From assembly GCA_016719405.1 (NCBI GenBank), contig JADJZE010000024.1, forward strand, positions 23,549 through 87,548: DNA of 64,000 nt. The letters are read 5' to 3'. Both the position numbers and the translations under genes were made by a program. Positions 16,085-23,910 of this stretch are shown here, piece by piece. Below the pieces are notes generated by a model that was given only the letters and a program-made list of their open reading frames with translations, made no database searches and was not told the DNA's origin. This DNA comes from Candidatus Aalborgicola lynettensis. GTDB taxonomy: Bacteria > Pseudomonadota > Gammaproteobacteria > Burkholderiales > Burkholderiaceae_C. Every line of letters starts with the position of its first letter. Positions within the stretch are counted from its first letter, which is position 1.

Positions 16085-17190
16085 GCGGCCTCCGCTTCGG
16101 GTGTTGGGGGGGGTGCGGCAGCCGCAGCGCGCATCTTGCGCACCAGTTCCAGCTCAGACTGAAAGTCCACGTAGTGCGGCAGTTTCAGGTGCTGCACAAA
16201 GCCCGAAGCCTCCAGGCTGTCGCTGTGCGCGAGCACAAACTCTTGCATCTGGGCTGGCGATTGCACCGCCTCGCCCAACTCGTCGGCACGCAGCGCGCGG
16301 TCCACCAGGCTCATGGCCATGGCCTTGCGTTCGCTGTGGCCAAAGGCCAATCCGTAGCCGCGTGTAAATTGCGGCGGCTCGGATTTACTGCCGCCGAACT
16401 GATTGACCATCTCGCACTCGGTCAGCTCCATATCGCCGATGGAGATCGCAAAACCCAGCTCCTCCGGAACGATCTCCACCGCGACCTGGCCGAGACGGAT
16501 TTCACCAACAAAAGGATGCGAGTTGGCATAGCCACGCTGGGTCGAATAGGCCATGGCCAGCAAAAAGCCCTCGTCACCGCGCGCAAGGTTCTGCAGCCGC
16601 GTGGCCCGATCGGCGGGAAAGCGCAGCGGAACCCGCGTCAGGTCCACAGGCGCCGGATCGCCCGGTGGTATGGGGCGGGTTTCGATCAGACCCTCTTGGT
16701 TGAGCAGGTCTACCACCCGCGGCGTGGCCTCTGGCGTGGTGCTGGCTGCGGCGACCGCGTTGCCGGATACCACTGGCGCACCACTGGCAAGCAAACTGAA
16801 ATCGAGCAGCCGCTGGGTGTAGTCGTAAGTGGGGCCGAGCACCTGGCCGCCAGGCAGGTCCTTGAAGGTGGCCGAGATGCGCCGCTCCAGCGCCATGTGC
16901 GCCGTGTCCAGCGGGCAGGTGGTACCCAGGCGCGGCAAAGTGGCGCGGTAGGCACGCAACAGGAAGATGGCCTCCACCAAGTCGCCCGCAGCCTGCTTGA
17001 TGGCCAGTGCTGCGAGCTCCGGGTCATACACCGATCCTTCGGTCATCACCCGGTCCACCGCCAGCTTGAGCTGATCGCGGATCTGCGCCACGCCGAGCTC
17101 GGGCTGGGCCATGTCGCCACGGCGCTGGTCGGCCAGCAAGCGGTAGCTGTTGAGAATGGCGGTTTCCCCGCCCTTGACGGCAACGTACAT
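16081..17190 (-). CDS. phnI: C-P lyase core subunit PhnI
   Basis: 369-residue PhnI, a central subunit of the PhnGHIJ complex, with nucleosidase activity in the reaction joining methylphosphonate to the ribose of ATP. The characteristic start MYVAVKGGETAI fixes ATG 17190, one base after the phnH stop (TGACATG); the frame is open further upstream but that part is not conserved. Other family segments are GPTYDYTQRLLDFSLLASG, YGLAFGHSERKAMAMSLVDR and LPHYVDFQSELELVRKMR. It is coupled to phnH and phnJ. Confidence 0.95.
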   Translation of the reverse strand: MYVAVKGGETAILNSYRLLADQRRGDMAQPELGVAQIRDQLKLAVDRVMTEGSVYDPELAALAIKQAAGDLVEAIFLLRAYRATLPRLGTTCPLDTAHMALERRISATFKDLPGGQVLGPTYDYTQRLLDFSLLASGAPVVSGNAVAAASTTPEATPRVVDLLNQEGLIETRPIPPGDPAPVDLTRVPLRFPADRATRLQNLARGDEGFLLAMAYSTQRGYANSHPFVGEIRLGQVAVEIVPEELGFAISIGDMELTECEMVNQFGGSKSEPPQFTRGYGLAFGHSERKAMAMSLVDRALRADELGEAVQSPAQMQEFVLAHSDSLEASGFVQHLKLPHYVDFQSELELVRKMRAAAAAPPPTPEAEAA

Positions 17191-17191
17191 G

Positions 17192-17830
17192 TCAGACCTC
17201 GGCGAAAGTATGGATGCGCGTGGTGCGCGGCAGCCCCACGAGTTCATCGCGGGTGGCCAGAAACAGATCAACACCACGTGGGAAGCCTGCGTGGTTGTGC
17301 GCCCATTGCGCGACGAAGTCGGTGGGCAGACCGGTCACGCTGAGTTGCGCCTCTTCGCGTATGCCAGGCCCGGTCAGCGTCCAGTGCTGCGCGTCGACCG
17401 TGGCTTCGGCGCCAGTCGCGACAGACAGGGAGCGCACATCAACGACACAGGTGGCGGAATGGTCGGGAAACTCGTCGCTGCCCTGGCGAAGACTCTGCAA
17501 AGATGGCAGGGCATCCGCGGCGCCCACCCAGACGAAATGGGCTTGCGCTGCATGCGCCACCAGCTGGCAGCCGGTGTGAAACCGCAGCCACATGTCGGCG
17601 TCGCTGCCGCGCAGCGAAGGCGACAGCCAGAGACTGCAGTCGGCATCGAGCATGGCCAGCAAAAATGCGGCTGCAGCAGCGTTGCCATGGCGGGGCAGCT
17701 CGGCATCGTGTGCCACAGCAATGCAGCGTCCGGGGTGCGAGAGCGCTTGCAGGGCGGAGCGGAATACCGCCTGGCTACCGAAGGCCTCATGGGCGAAACC
17801 ACCCACTACGGAAGACAAATCGTGCGTCAT
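17192..17830 (-). CDS. phnH: C-P lyase core subunit PhnH
   Basis: 212-residue PhnH, a structural subunit of the C-P lyase core. Recognisable parts are VGGFAHEAFGSQAVFRSALQALSHPG near the start, LLAMLDADCSLWLSP, FVWVGAADALPSL and GPGIREEAQLSVTGL. Its ATG shares bases with the phnG stop (TAATGA), so translation is coupled. The order G-H-I-J is the standard core order. Confidence 0.94.
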   Translation of the reverse strand: MTHDLSSVVGGFAHEAFGSQAVFRSALQALSHPGRCIAVAHDAELPRHGNAAAAAFLLAMLDADCSLWLSPSLRGSDADMWLRFHTGCQLVAHAAQAHFVWVGAADALPSLQSLRQGSDEFPDHSATCVVDVRSLSVATGAEATVDAQHWTLTGPGIREEAQLSVTGLPTDFVAQWAHNHAGFPRGVDLFLATRDELVGLPRTTRIHTFAEV

Positions 17831-18339
17831 TACGCGCCCTCCTCATCGTCTTCGGCATTGCCGGACTCGCGCGCCACCGTGAAGAACTCCACCTTGGTGC
17901 TCTGCACCCGCTGCTGGCGCTGCACCTGTTGGTGCGCCAGGTGTTCGCGCACCGGCTGCAGCAGTTGGAGATCGAGCGTTGCTTGTTGCGACGGGTCTTG
18001 CAACAGGGCATCGGCCATTGCTGCGAGTTGCGCATGGCGGTGCGAACGGCCCATGACGTAGGCCACACCGACAGGAGTTCGCAAAGAGGCACCCGGCAAA
18101 CGCAGTGCACAGCGGGTCACGGTGACTTCGCCAAGGTTGAAGCGCTCACCCGTCCCGCCGGCCCGGCCTTGCACCATCATCAATCCGGTTTCAGGCGCTC
18201 GCAACCAGCGCGGTGGAGCCTGATCGAAGGGGCCCATGCCGGCTTCGAGTACCTCCAGCGGCGCGCGGGCCAACAGCGCCATCCAGTCTGGGCGACTCAA
18301 GGGCCGCTCAGTTATTGGACTGTCAAATGCATGCAACAT
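17830..18339 (-). CDS. phnG: C-P lyase core subunit PhnG
   Basis: 169-residue PhnG, first gene of the main C-P lyase operon. Family features are RPDWMALLARAPLEVLE, the GLMMVQGRAGGTGERFNLGEVTVTRC region and GVAYVMGRSHRHAQLAAMADAL, followed by a charged C-terminal tail ending EDDEEGA. A GTATAGAC operator lies 21 nt upstream and a Pho-box-like element further upstream within the 75-bp spacer shared with phnF. Expression is probably phosphate-starvation dependent and repressed by PhnF. Confidence 0.93.
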   Translation of the reverse strand: MLHAFDSPITERPLSRPDWMALLARAPLEVLEAGMGPFDQAPPRWLRAPETGLMMVQGRAGGTGERFNLGEVTVTRCALRLPGASLRTPVGVAYVMGRSHRHAQLAAMADALLQDPSQQATLDLQLLQPVREHLAHQQVQRQQRVQSTKVEFFTVARESGNAEDDEEGA

Positions 18340-18360
18340 TTCCGTGTTACCTTCTAAGAT

Positions 18361-18368
18361 GTATAGAC
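18361..18368. promoter_or_regulatory. Predicted PhnF operator in the phnG/phnF divergent spacer
   Basis: GTATAGAC, inside the wider dyad TGTATAGACA (18360-18369), is an exact match to the HutC-type consensus GTNTANAC and resembles the TATAGAC core reported for mycobacterial PhnF sites. It lies between the divergent phnG operon and phnF operon and could serve both as repressor site for phnG and for autoregulation. Confidence 0.7.
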
Positions 18369-18387
18369 AAATATGATCACGTTGGTG

Positions 18388-18421
18388 AGTCTATTTCCAG
18401 CAAATGACCCTTTCATGACAA
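18388..18421 (-). promoter_or_regulatory. Candidate Pho-box promoter for the phnG operon
   Basis: On the minus strand, TTGTCAT-GAAA-GGGTCAT (complement of 18404-18421) matches two CTGTCAT half-sites at 6/7 and 5/7 with a 3/4 match to the AT-rich spacer. Exactly 10 nt downstream is TAGACT (complement of 18388-18393), a 4/6 match to the -10 consensus. The element overlaps the proposed phnF start codon. A further GTCA at 12-nt spacing lies just upstream. Confidence 0.58.
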
Positions 18422-19176
18422 AACTTTTGACGCTCACAACACCCATCCCCGACACCCCCCGTGATAACCAGAGTTTCTGGGCGCGCATCGCAACTGAAAT
18501 CTCCGAAGCCATCGCACGCGGCGTCTACGAGCCGGGTCAACGCTTGCCCTCCGAACATGACCTGGCCGAGCAGTACGGTGTCAACCGCCACACGGTGCGC
18601 CGCTCGCTGGCCAGTCTGTGCCAAAGGGGCTTGGTGCGCATCATTCAGGGCAGCGGCACTTACGTTGAAGACTTCGCGGTTGACCTGATCATTGGCAAGC
18701 GCACACGCCATCGCCAGAGCATGGTGCAGGCCGGTTTGCAAGGCCGGTTTGAAGTGCAAAACGCCCAGCGCATCCGCGCCACTGCAGCCCAGTCGCAGGC
18801 ACTGCAAGTCCCTGCGCGCAGCGCCTTGCTGCACCTGCAAGTGCTGGGTGTGGGAGCCGACCAGCCACTGCACGTGAGCGACCGTGTGTTCCCCTTGCCC
18901 CGCTTCGAGCGATTCGAATCCGTGCTGCGCGAGACCGGCTCCATCACCGACGCTTTCGCCGCGCACGGCGTGATGGACTACACCCGCAAAGAAAGTCGCA
19001 TAACGGCGCAACTGCCAAGCCCCGAAGTGGCGGCCTTGCTCAAGCAGCCGATCAATCGGCCCGTGCTGTTCGTGACCAGCGTGAACGTTGACAGCTCCGG
19101 TGTTCCCATCGAATTTGCCAGAACCTGGTTTGCGGGCGATCGCGTCAAGCTCACGGTGACACACGATGAACATTGA
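18415..19176 (+). CDS. phnF: Phosphonate metabolism transcriptional regulator PhnF (GntR/HutC family)
   Basis: 253-residue regulator with an N-terminal winged helix (FWARIATEISEAIARGVYEPG, LPSEHDLAEQYGVNRHTVRRSL, LVRIIQGSGTYV) and a C-terminal UTRA ligand-binding domain (DRVFPLPRFERFESVLRE, FVTSVNVDSSGVPIEFARTWFAGDRVKL). It is divergent from phnG and first in the plus-strand accessory operon. The start at 18415 is preferred over ATG 18373, because the latter directly abuts the operator. It probably represses the C-P lyase operons through the three GTNTANAC sites and responds to a phosphonate or pathway intermediate. Confidence 0.9.
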   Translation: MTKLLTLTTPIPDTPRDNQSFWARIATEISEAIARGVYEPGQRLPSEHDLAEQYGVNRHTVRRSLASLCQRGLVRIIQGSGTYVEDFAVDLIIGKRTRHRQSMVQAGLQGRFEVQNAQRIRATAAQSQALQVPARSALLHLQVLGVGADQPLHVSDRVFPLPRFERFESVLRETGSITDAFAAHGVMDYTRKESRITAQLPSPEVAALLKQPINRPVLFVTSVNVDSSGVPIEFARTWFAGDRVKLTVTHDEH

Positions 19177-19882
19177 TTTCACCCAGGCCCACCGGTTTGC
19201 GGTCTACTTCACGCCGCCACCTGGCTCGGCCTGGTGGGAAGCGGGTAGCCGTTGGCTTGGGCGCTGCGCCGCCACCAATACCGCATTGGCACAACCACCC
19301 ATCGCCCACATCGCGCCGGAACTGCAACAACAACTGACGGCCGAGCCACGGCGTTACGGTTGGCATGCAACCCTGAAGGCACCCTTTGCACTGGCCGAGG
19401 GCGTGAGCCTGGACGCACTGCGCGAGGCGCTGCGGGAGATCGCCTCGTCATTCACCGCCTTTGACATGCAGCCCCTGATGGTGCGCCGCCTGGGCAGCTT
19501 CCTGGCACTGTGTGCAGACGGCGACAACGCGGCGATCAATGCCGTGGCGAGTGCCTGTGTCACCGGATTGGACACTCTGGCCGCCCCCCTTTCCCCTGAC
19601 GAACTGAAGCGTCGGCGGCATAAAGGAGTCCTAACCATTCAAGAAGATGCCCTGCTGGTGCGTTGGGGCTACCCCTATGTGCTGGAGTGCTACCGCTTCC
19701 ACCTGTCTCTCACCGGCAACCTGAACGGCTTGCACGTAAGCACGGTCGACCACCTGGAGCAAGCCGCACAGGCGTGGTTTGGCGCCCTGCCACCCTGCCG
19801 TTTTGACGGGCTGGCATTGTTCTGCGAGCCTGCAAAGGGTGCCGACTTTGTCTTCGTTGAACGCTGGGAGTTATGGGCATGA
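19166..19882 (+). CDS. DUF1045 phosphonate metabolism protein (2H phosphoesterase-like)
   Basis: 238-residue protein of the DUF1045/TIGR03223 family found in C-P lyase clusters. Two H-x-[ST] motifs are visible, YGWHATLKAP (near residue 67) and YRFHLSLTG (near residue 179), the hallmark of 2H phosphoesterases. The start overlaps phnF by 11 bp and the end overlaps phnN by 10 bp, so it is cotranscribed. No metallo-beta-lactamase-fold PhnP is present in the phn cluster, so this protein may open the ribosyl 1,2-cyclic phosphate left by PhnJ. That role is an inference. Confidence 0.88.
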   Translation: MNIDFTQAHRFAVYFTPPPGSAWWEAGSRWLGRCAATNTALAQPPIAHIAPELQQQLTAEPRRYGWHATLKAPFALAEGVSLDALREALREIASSFTAFDMQPLMVRRLGSFLALCADGDNAAINAVASACVTGLDTLAAPLSPDELKRRRHKGVLTIQEDALLVRWGYPYVLECYRFHLSLTGNLNGLHVSTVDHLEQAAQAWFGALPPCRFDGLALFCEPAKGADFVFVERWELWA

Positions 19883-20433
19883 GCCGGCGTTTGGTGTACG
19901 TGGTCGGGCCGTCGGGTGCTGGCAAAGACAGTGTGCTGGGGTGGATGCGTCAAAGGCTGGGAGCCGAGCCTGCCATCCACTGGGCGCGGCGCACCATCAC
20001 GCGCCCAGAGAACCCGGGCGATGAGCTGCACGAAGCGGTGAACGAAGGCCAGTTCCTGACCCTGCGCAAACAAGCTGCCTTTGCACTGGAGTGGCAGGCC
20101 AACGGCCTGCACTACGGCATTCGGCACAGTGAGACTGCGCCACTCGAACACGGAAATTGGGTCATCGTCAACGGATCACGCGGCCACCTCGACGTCGCGC
20201 GCAGTTGCTTTGCGGGGCTTACCGTGGTGCACGTATCGGCCAGCCCGGATACGCTGCGCCAGCGGCTGATTGCGCGCGGACGCGAATCATTGGTCAGTGT
20301 GGAAGAACGCATCGCGCGCAACGCGCGCTTGTCACCCTCGGCCGATTTTCATGTGCTTAACGATGGCACGCTGGAAAACGCTGGCCGCCAGGTGCTGAAC
20401 CATCTGCAAACTCTTCACGGATGGCCTGCCTAA
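19873..20433 (+). CDS. phnN: Ribose 1,5-bisphosphate phosphokinase
   Basis: 186-residue guanylate-kinase-like enzyme that phosphorylates ribose 1,5-bisphosphate to PRPP, the last step of the C-P lyase route. The P-loop is GPSGAGKD at residues 10-17; ARRTITRPENPGDELHEAVNEGQF and WVIVNGSRGHLDVAR follow as in PhnN. The ATG lies inside the end of the DUF1045 gene. It recycles the ribose moiety back to nucleotide metabolism. Confidence 0.93.
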   Translation: MGMSRRLVYVVGPSGAGKDSVLGWMRQRLGAEPAIHWARRTITRPENPGDELHEAVNEGQFLTLRKQAAFALEWQANGLHYGIRHSETAPLEHGNWVIVNGSRGHLDVARSCFAGLTVVHVSASPDTLRQRLIARGRESLVSVEERIARNARLSPSADFHVLNDGTLENAGRQVLNHLQTLHGWPA

Positions 20434-20478
20434 GCGCAGCGACGCCACCACCCAGTACAACCACACCTGAATACGTCC

Positions 20479-21126
20479 ATGGCCCACACCCACATCGCAT
20501 CATTCAACGTCGTGCAAGCCGCCCAACTGGGCGAGGCTCCCAGCATCGCCCCCAACGCCATCATCAAGAATTGCAGCTTTGGCCGCTACACCGAGGTCGG
20601 TGACCATGCGCGCCTGACCGACAGCGTGCTGGACGACTACTCCTACCTGGAGCGGGGTTGCGACGTCATGTCGACCGACATCGGCAAGTTCAGCAACATA
20701 GCGGCCATGGTGCGAATCAACCCCGGCTTTCACCCCATGGAGCGGCCTACGCTGCACCACTTCACCTACCGGCGCGCCAAGTATGGCTTTGCCTCTGAAG
20801 ACGACGCCAGCTTCTTCGCATGGCGCCAGCGCCAGCGCGTGACCATCGGCCACGACACCTGGATCGGTCATGGCGTGGTGATCATGCCGGGCGTAACCAT
20901 CGGCAACGGCGCCGTTATCGGCAGCAACGCGGTGGTTACCAAAGACGTGCCAGCCTACGCCATTGCGGCAGGCGCACCCGCGAAGGTGTTGCGCCAGCGC
21001 TTCACTAAGTCCATTGCCAGCGCCATAGAGTCCACCGCCTGGTGGGATTGGGATCACGCCACATTGGCAGAACGCTTAGAGGACTTTAATGACCTTCGGC
21101 GCTTTCTCTCCCGGTACGCTGAATGA
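20479..21126 (+). CDS. Phosphonate metabolism acyltransferase, hexapeptide-repeat family
   Basis: 215-residue left-handed beta-helix transferase of the DapH/chloramphenicol-acetyltransferase type, the TIGR03308-like family of phn clusters. Hexapeptide repeats are visible in APNAIIKNCSFGRYTEVGDH and in TWIGHGVVIMPGVTIGNG, GAVIGSNAVVTKDVPAYAIAAG, plus the family insert FHPMERPTLHHFTYR. It starts 45 nt after phnN and its stop overlaps the next gene (ATGA). It probably acylates an amino- or hydroxy-phosphonate or a sugar intermediate; the exact substrate is unknown. It is a second acetyltransferase in the island besides the GNAT protein. Confidence 0.9.
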   Translation: MAHTHIASFNVVQAAQLGEAPSIAPNAIIKNCSFGRYTEVGDHARLTDSVLDDYSYLERGCDVMSTDIGKFSNIAAMVRINPGFHPMERPTLHHFTYRRAKYGFASEDDASFFAWRQRQRVTIGHDTWIGHGVVIMPGVTIGNGAVIGSNAVVTKDVPAYAIAAGAPAKVLRQRFTKSIASAIESTAWWDWDHATLAERLEDFNDLRRFLSRYAE

Positions 21127-21947
21127 CACCGCGTTTGCCCAGCGAAGGCACACGCGCCACGCGGTTGAAGGTGGTCACATTCAACACATGGAAGTGCGAC
21201 GGTGACTACGCCCTTCGCTTAGAGGCAATGTGCCAGCAGATGAAAGCTCTGCAGGCCGACGTTGTTGCCCTGCAGGAAACGTTTGCCACGTTCGATGGCA
21301 CCACTGACACGGCCAGAGTTCTGGCCCGCAGCTTGGGTATGCAACTGCACACTGCCCCGGCGCGCCGCAAGATGCGCCGCTTTCAAGGCGAGTGGGTGGA
21401 CAGCTTCTCTTCGCTAACCGTGCTTTCGCGTTTACCCATTCGGTCTGGCGAACAGATGGAGCTACCGTCTACGGTGGCCGATGGTGGTCGTTTGGCCCAA
21501 TTCTGCTCACTGGAGGTGGACGGAAAATCGGTACTGCTGATCAATGCCCATCTGTCTCATTTGCCACAATCGGAAGGCGGCGGCGCCTTGCGCGCACAAC
21601 AGTTGCGTACGCTGTTGGATCAATCGGCGCAGATGCCCCAGCACGACCTTACGCTGTTGTGCGGCGACTTCAACGCCGCGATGGACTCAGCTGAACTATC
21701 CCCATTTATGCGACCACCCTGGGCCCTGCTCGATGCTTTTGCGCAGGCAGGTGGCGCAGAGAAGTTCACCTACCGGACACCAGAAGGACAGGGCCTGAAT
21801 CTAGACCATATTCTTTGCGTGCCTTCTTGCTCCCACATGGCGGTGGACTACCTCGACGCTTCGGTAGCCCTGAATGCACCTATGCAGCCGCCAGACGTAT
21901 TACCCAGCGATCACGTGGGTGTGTGTGTCACATTCAGTCTGGGCTGA
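21123..21947 (+). CDS. Endonuclease/exonuclease/phosphatase (EEP) superfamily hydrolase coupled to the phn operon
   Basis: 274-residue metal-dependent phosphoesterase of the DNase I/EEP fold. The ordered motifs are VVTFNTWKCDGD (N-terminal metal site), VVALQETFATFD, LINAHLSHLP, LLCGDFNAAMD, LNLDHILCVP and the catalytic LPSDHVGVCVTF at the C-terminus. There is no signal peptide. Its ATG overlaps the stop of the phn acyltransferase, so it is translationally coupled to the phosphonate accessory operon. The association suggests hydrolysis of a phosphonate diester or a sugar-phosphate intermediate, which is inference; a DNA or nucleotide substrate cannot be excluded. Confidence 0.82.
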   Translation: MTPRLPSEGTRATRLKVVTFNTWKCDGDYALRLEAMCQQMKALQADVVALQETFATFDGTTDTARVLARSLGMQLHTAPARRKMRRFQGEWVDSFSSLTVLSRLPIRSGEQMELPSTVADGGRLAQFCSLEVDGKSVLLINAHLSHLPQSEGGGALRAQQLRTLLDQSAQMPQHDLTLLCGDFNAAMDSAELSPFMRPPWALLDAFAQAGGAEKFTYRTPEGQGLNLDHILCVPSCSHMAVDYLDASVALNAPMQPPDVLPSDHVGVCVTFSLG

Positions 21948-21958
21948 TGACACAATAT

Positions 21959-22762
21959 TTAGCCCATGATGTTGGCACCCCCGTCCACATACACGGTGTT
22001 GCCAGAGATCCGTCGTGCATACGGCGTGGCAAGGTAGGCGCAGGCAAAACCCACATCCATGATATCGACCTGCTCCCCCAAGGGTGCACGTTCAATGGCA
22101 TCGTGCAACAGGGCCTCAAAATCTTTCAAGCCCGAAGCAGCCCGGGTTTTAAGCGGCCCTGGCGAGATGGCGTGCACCCGAATACCCGTGGGGCCCAGTT
22201 CATACGCCAGGTAGCGGCAACTGGCCTCCAGCGCGGCTTTAACCGGCCCCATCACGTTGTAGTTGGGCACCACCTTGTTGGCACCGTGGTAGCTCATGGC
22301 ATACATCGTGCCGCCGTCCGTCATCAACGGCGCCGCCAGTTTGGCCATGCGAATAAAGGAGTGGCATGAGACATCCATGGCTTTGCCAAAGCCTTCGGCC
22401 GAGCAGTTGAGCAGCCCGCCTTGCAGGTCTGCCATAGGGGCAAACGCAATGGAGTGCACCAAAATGTCCAACTTGCCCCATTGGGACTGAATGTGCTCGA
22501 ACACCGCCTCCAACTGCCCCGGCTGGCTCACATCCAGCGGCAACAGCAAAGGCGCCCCGATGCTGCGGGCCAATGGTTCTACATAGGGCCGGGCTTTCTC
22601 GTTCAAATAGGTGATGGCCACCTCGGCACCCAGCTCGTGAAACGCCTTGGCGCAACCCCAGGCAATGGATGCATCGTTGGCCACGCCAACAACCAGGGCC
22701 TTGCGGCCGGTGAGTGGACCTTGGCCGGAGGGGGTGAAAGGGGTGGGCGTTGAGGGAGTCAT
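21959..22762 (-). CDS. fabI: Enoyl-[acyl-carrier-protein] reductase (NADH), FabI type
   Basis: 267-residue short-chain dehydrogenase of type II fatty acid synthesis that reduces enoyl-ACP. The NADH-binding motif is GVANDASIAWG at residues 26-36, and the FabI active site is present as Tyr158 (SYHGA), Tyr168 and Lys175 in NYNVMGPVKAALEA. ATG 22762 was chosen because the further upstream open frame is low-complexity and threonine-rich. It is convergent with the EEP gene, with an 11-bp gap. There is a 76-bp spacer to the MBL-fold gene upstream. Confidence 0.94.
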   Translation of the reverse strand: MTPSTPTPFTPSGQGPLTGRKALVVGVANDASIAWGCAKAFHELGAEVAITYLNEKARPYVEPLARSIGAPLLLPLDVSQPGQLEAVFEHIQSQWGKLDILVHSIAFAPMADLQGGLLNCSAEGFGKAMDVSCHSFIRMAKLAAPLMTDGGTMYAMSYHGANKVVPNYNVMGPVKAALEASCRYLAYELGPTGIRVHAISPGPLKTRAASGLKDFEALLHDAIERAPLGEQVDIMDVGFACAYLATPYARRISGNTVYVDGGANIMG

Positions 22763-22838
22763 TGGCGGCTTCGTGGTGGTGGTAGTGCAGGTGGTGGTGC
22801 GGTTCAGCGCATGATGATTGCACGGTAATGTTGCACCG

Positions 22839-23843
22839 TCATGAATAGGACAATGCAATCGCCCGCGTTTCCCCATGCCGCATCAACCACACCCGCTCCG
22901 GTGGCAAGCCTTGCGCCGCCAGCGCCTGGGCCAGGTCGCGCGGCGGCTGGTCAAAGGTTTCCTGTGTCAGCATAAAGGTGCCCCAGTGCACACCCATGGC
23001 CTGCGTGGCGTCCAGGTCCAGCATCAGTTGCACCGCATCAGCAGGGTTCACATGCATGGGGCGCATAAAGTCGCGCGGCAGGTAGGCACCAATGGGCAGG
23101 GCCAAAAAGTCGATGGCGCCCAGTCGCTGGCGAATGGCCTTGAAGTCGGCACTGTAGCCGGTATCGCCCGGAAACAAAAAGCGCCACACGGGCTCAGCAC
23201 CCGGGCGCTGCCACTGCAGGGCGTACCCCCCCCAGAGCGAGGCATTGGTGTCCCACGGCGTGCGTCGGCTCCAGTGTTGCGACGGCGTGAAGTGCAGCCG
23301 CAGCGCATCCGACAGCGCCAGCGCGTCCCACCAGGCCATCTCGCGCACACCGGCAATACCCTTGGCATCAAACCAGGCCTTAAGGCCCTGCGGCACAAAA
23401 AAGCGTGGCGTGTGCCCGGCTGCCAGCAAAGCGCCCACGGTGGCATCGCACAAATGGTCGTAATGGTTGTGAGAAATCAGCACCACATCAATGGGTGGCA
23501 ACTCTGCCGGTTGCAGCGGTGCCGGTACCCGCCGGGGCGCGCCAAACCGGCCATAGGGGCCGGCAAACGGTGCCAGCGTGGGGTCCATCAAAATATTGAG
23601 CCCAGCCACCTGCAGCAAGATGGAAACATGGCCCAGCCAAGTGACCACCGGTGCCTCTTGCCGCACCGCAATACGGGCGTGGTCTACCGGCACCGACCAT
23701 GCCTTGGCAAAGGCTTCGTAACCACCGTCGGGCGGGGCGGTAGGTTTGAAGTCGCCGCGCAGCGAGCGCCACACCATCTCGTACCAGGGGAAGTTGCCGA
23801 TAACCACTTGGCTGTTGGAATTGGAATAACGGCTTTCAGTCAT
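22839..23843 (-). CDS. Metallo-beta-lactamase-fold hydrolase (UlaG/NAPE-PLD-like)
   Basis: 334-residue protein of the MBL fold. The metal motif is SHNHYDHLCD (H-x-H-x-D-H), followed by TPSQHWSRR, FLFPGDTGYS and a late GVHWGTF. The layout is like N-acylphosphatidylethanolamine-phospholipase-D-type and UlaG-like lactonases. It lacks signs of being PhnP, is separated from the phn operons by fabI and lies on the other strand. The start ATG 23843 was preferred over 23891, which would add a non-conserved stretch. Substrate unknown. Confidence 0.85.
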   Translation of the reverse strand: MTESRYSNSNSQVVIGNFPWYEMVWRSLRGDFKPTAPPDGGYEAFAKAWSVPVDHARIAVRQEAPVVTWLGHVSILLQVAGLNILMDPTLAPFAGPYGRFGAPRRVPAPLQPAELPPIDVVLISHNHYDHLCDATVGALLAAGHTPRFFVPQGLKAWFDAKGIAGVREMAWWDALALSDALRLHFTPSQHWSRRTPWDTNASLWGGYALQWQRPGAEPVWRFLFPGDTGYSADFKAIRQRLGAIDFLALPIGAYLPRDFMRPMHVNPADAVQLMLDLDATQAMGVHWGTFMLTQETFDQPPRDLAQALAAQGLPPERVWLMRHGETRAIALSYS

Positions 23844-23910
23844 GGTGGATCGAAGTATGGAGGGACAATCAGCGGTTGCGTTGGACCGCAATACCCACCA
23901 CGGCAGGCGC

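Noticed and set aside
18373..18414. Upstream ATG (18373) as phnF start
   Set aside because: It lies 5 nt from the operator and would put the coding region on top of the phnG promoter elements; ATG 18415 gives a more typical N-terminus. Not fully excluded.
22839..23843. MBL-fold protein as PhnP
   Set aside because: It resembles UlaG/NAPE-PLD-type hydrolases, lies beyond fabI and on the opposite strand to the phn accessory operon.
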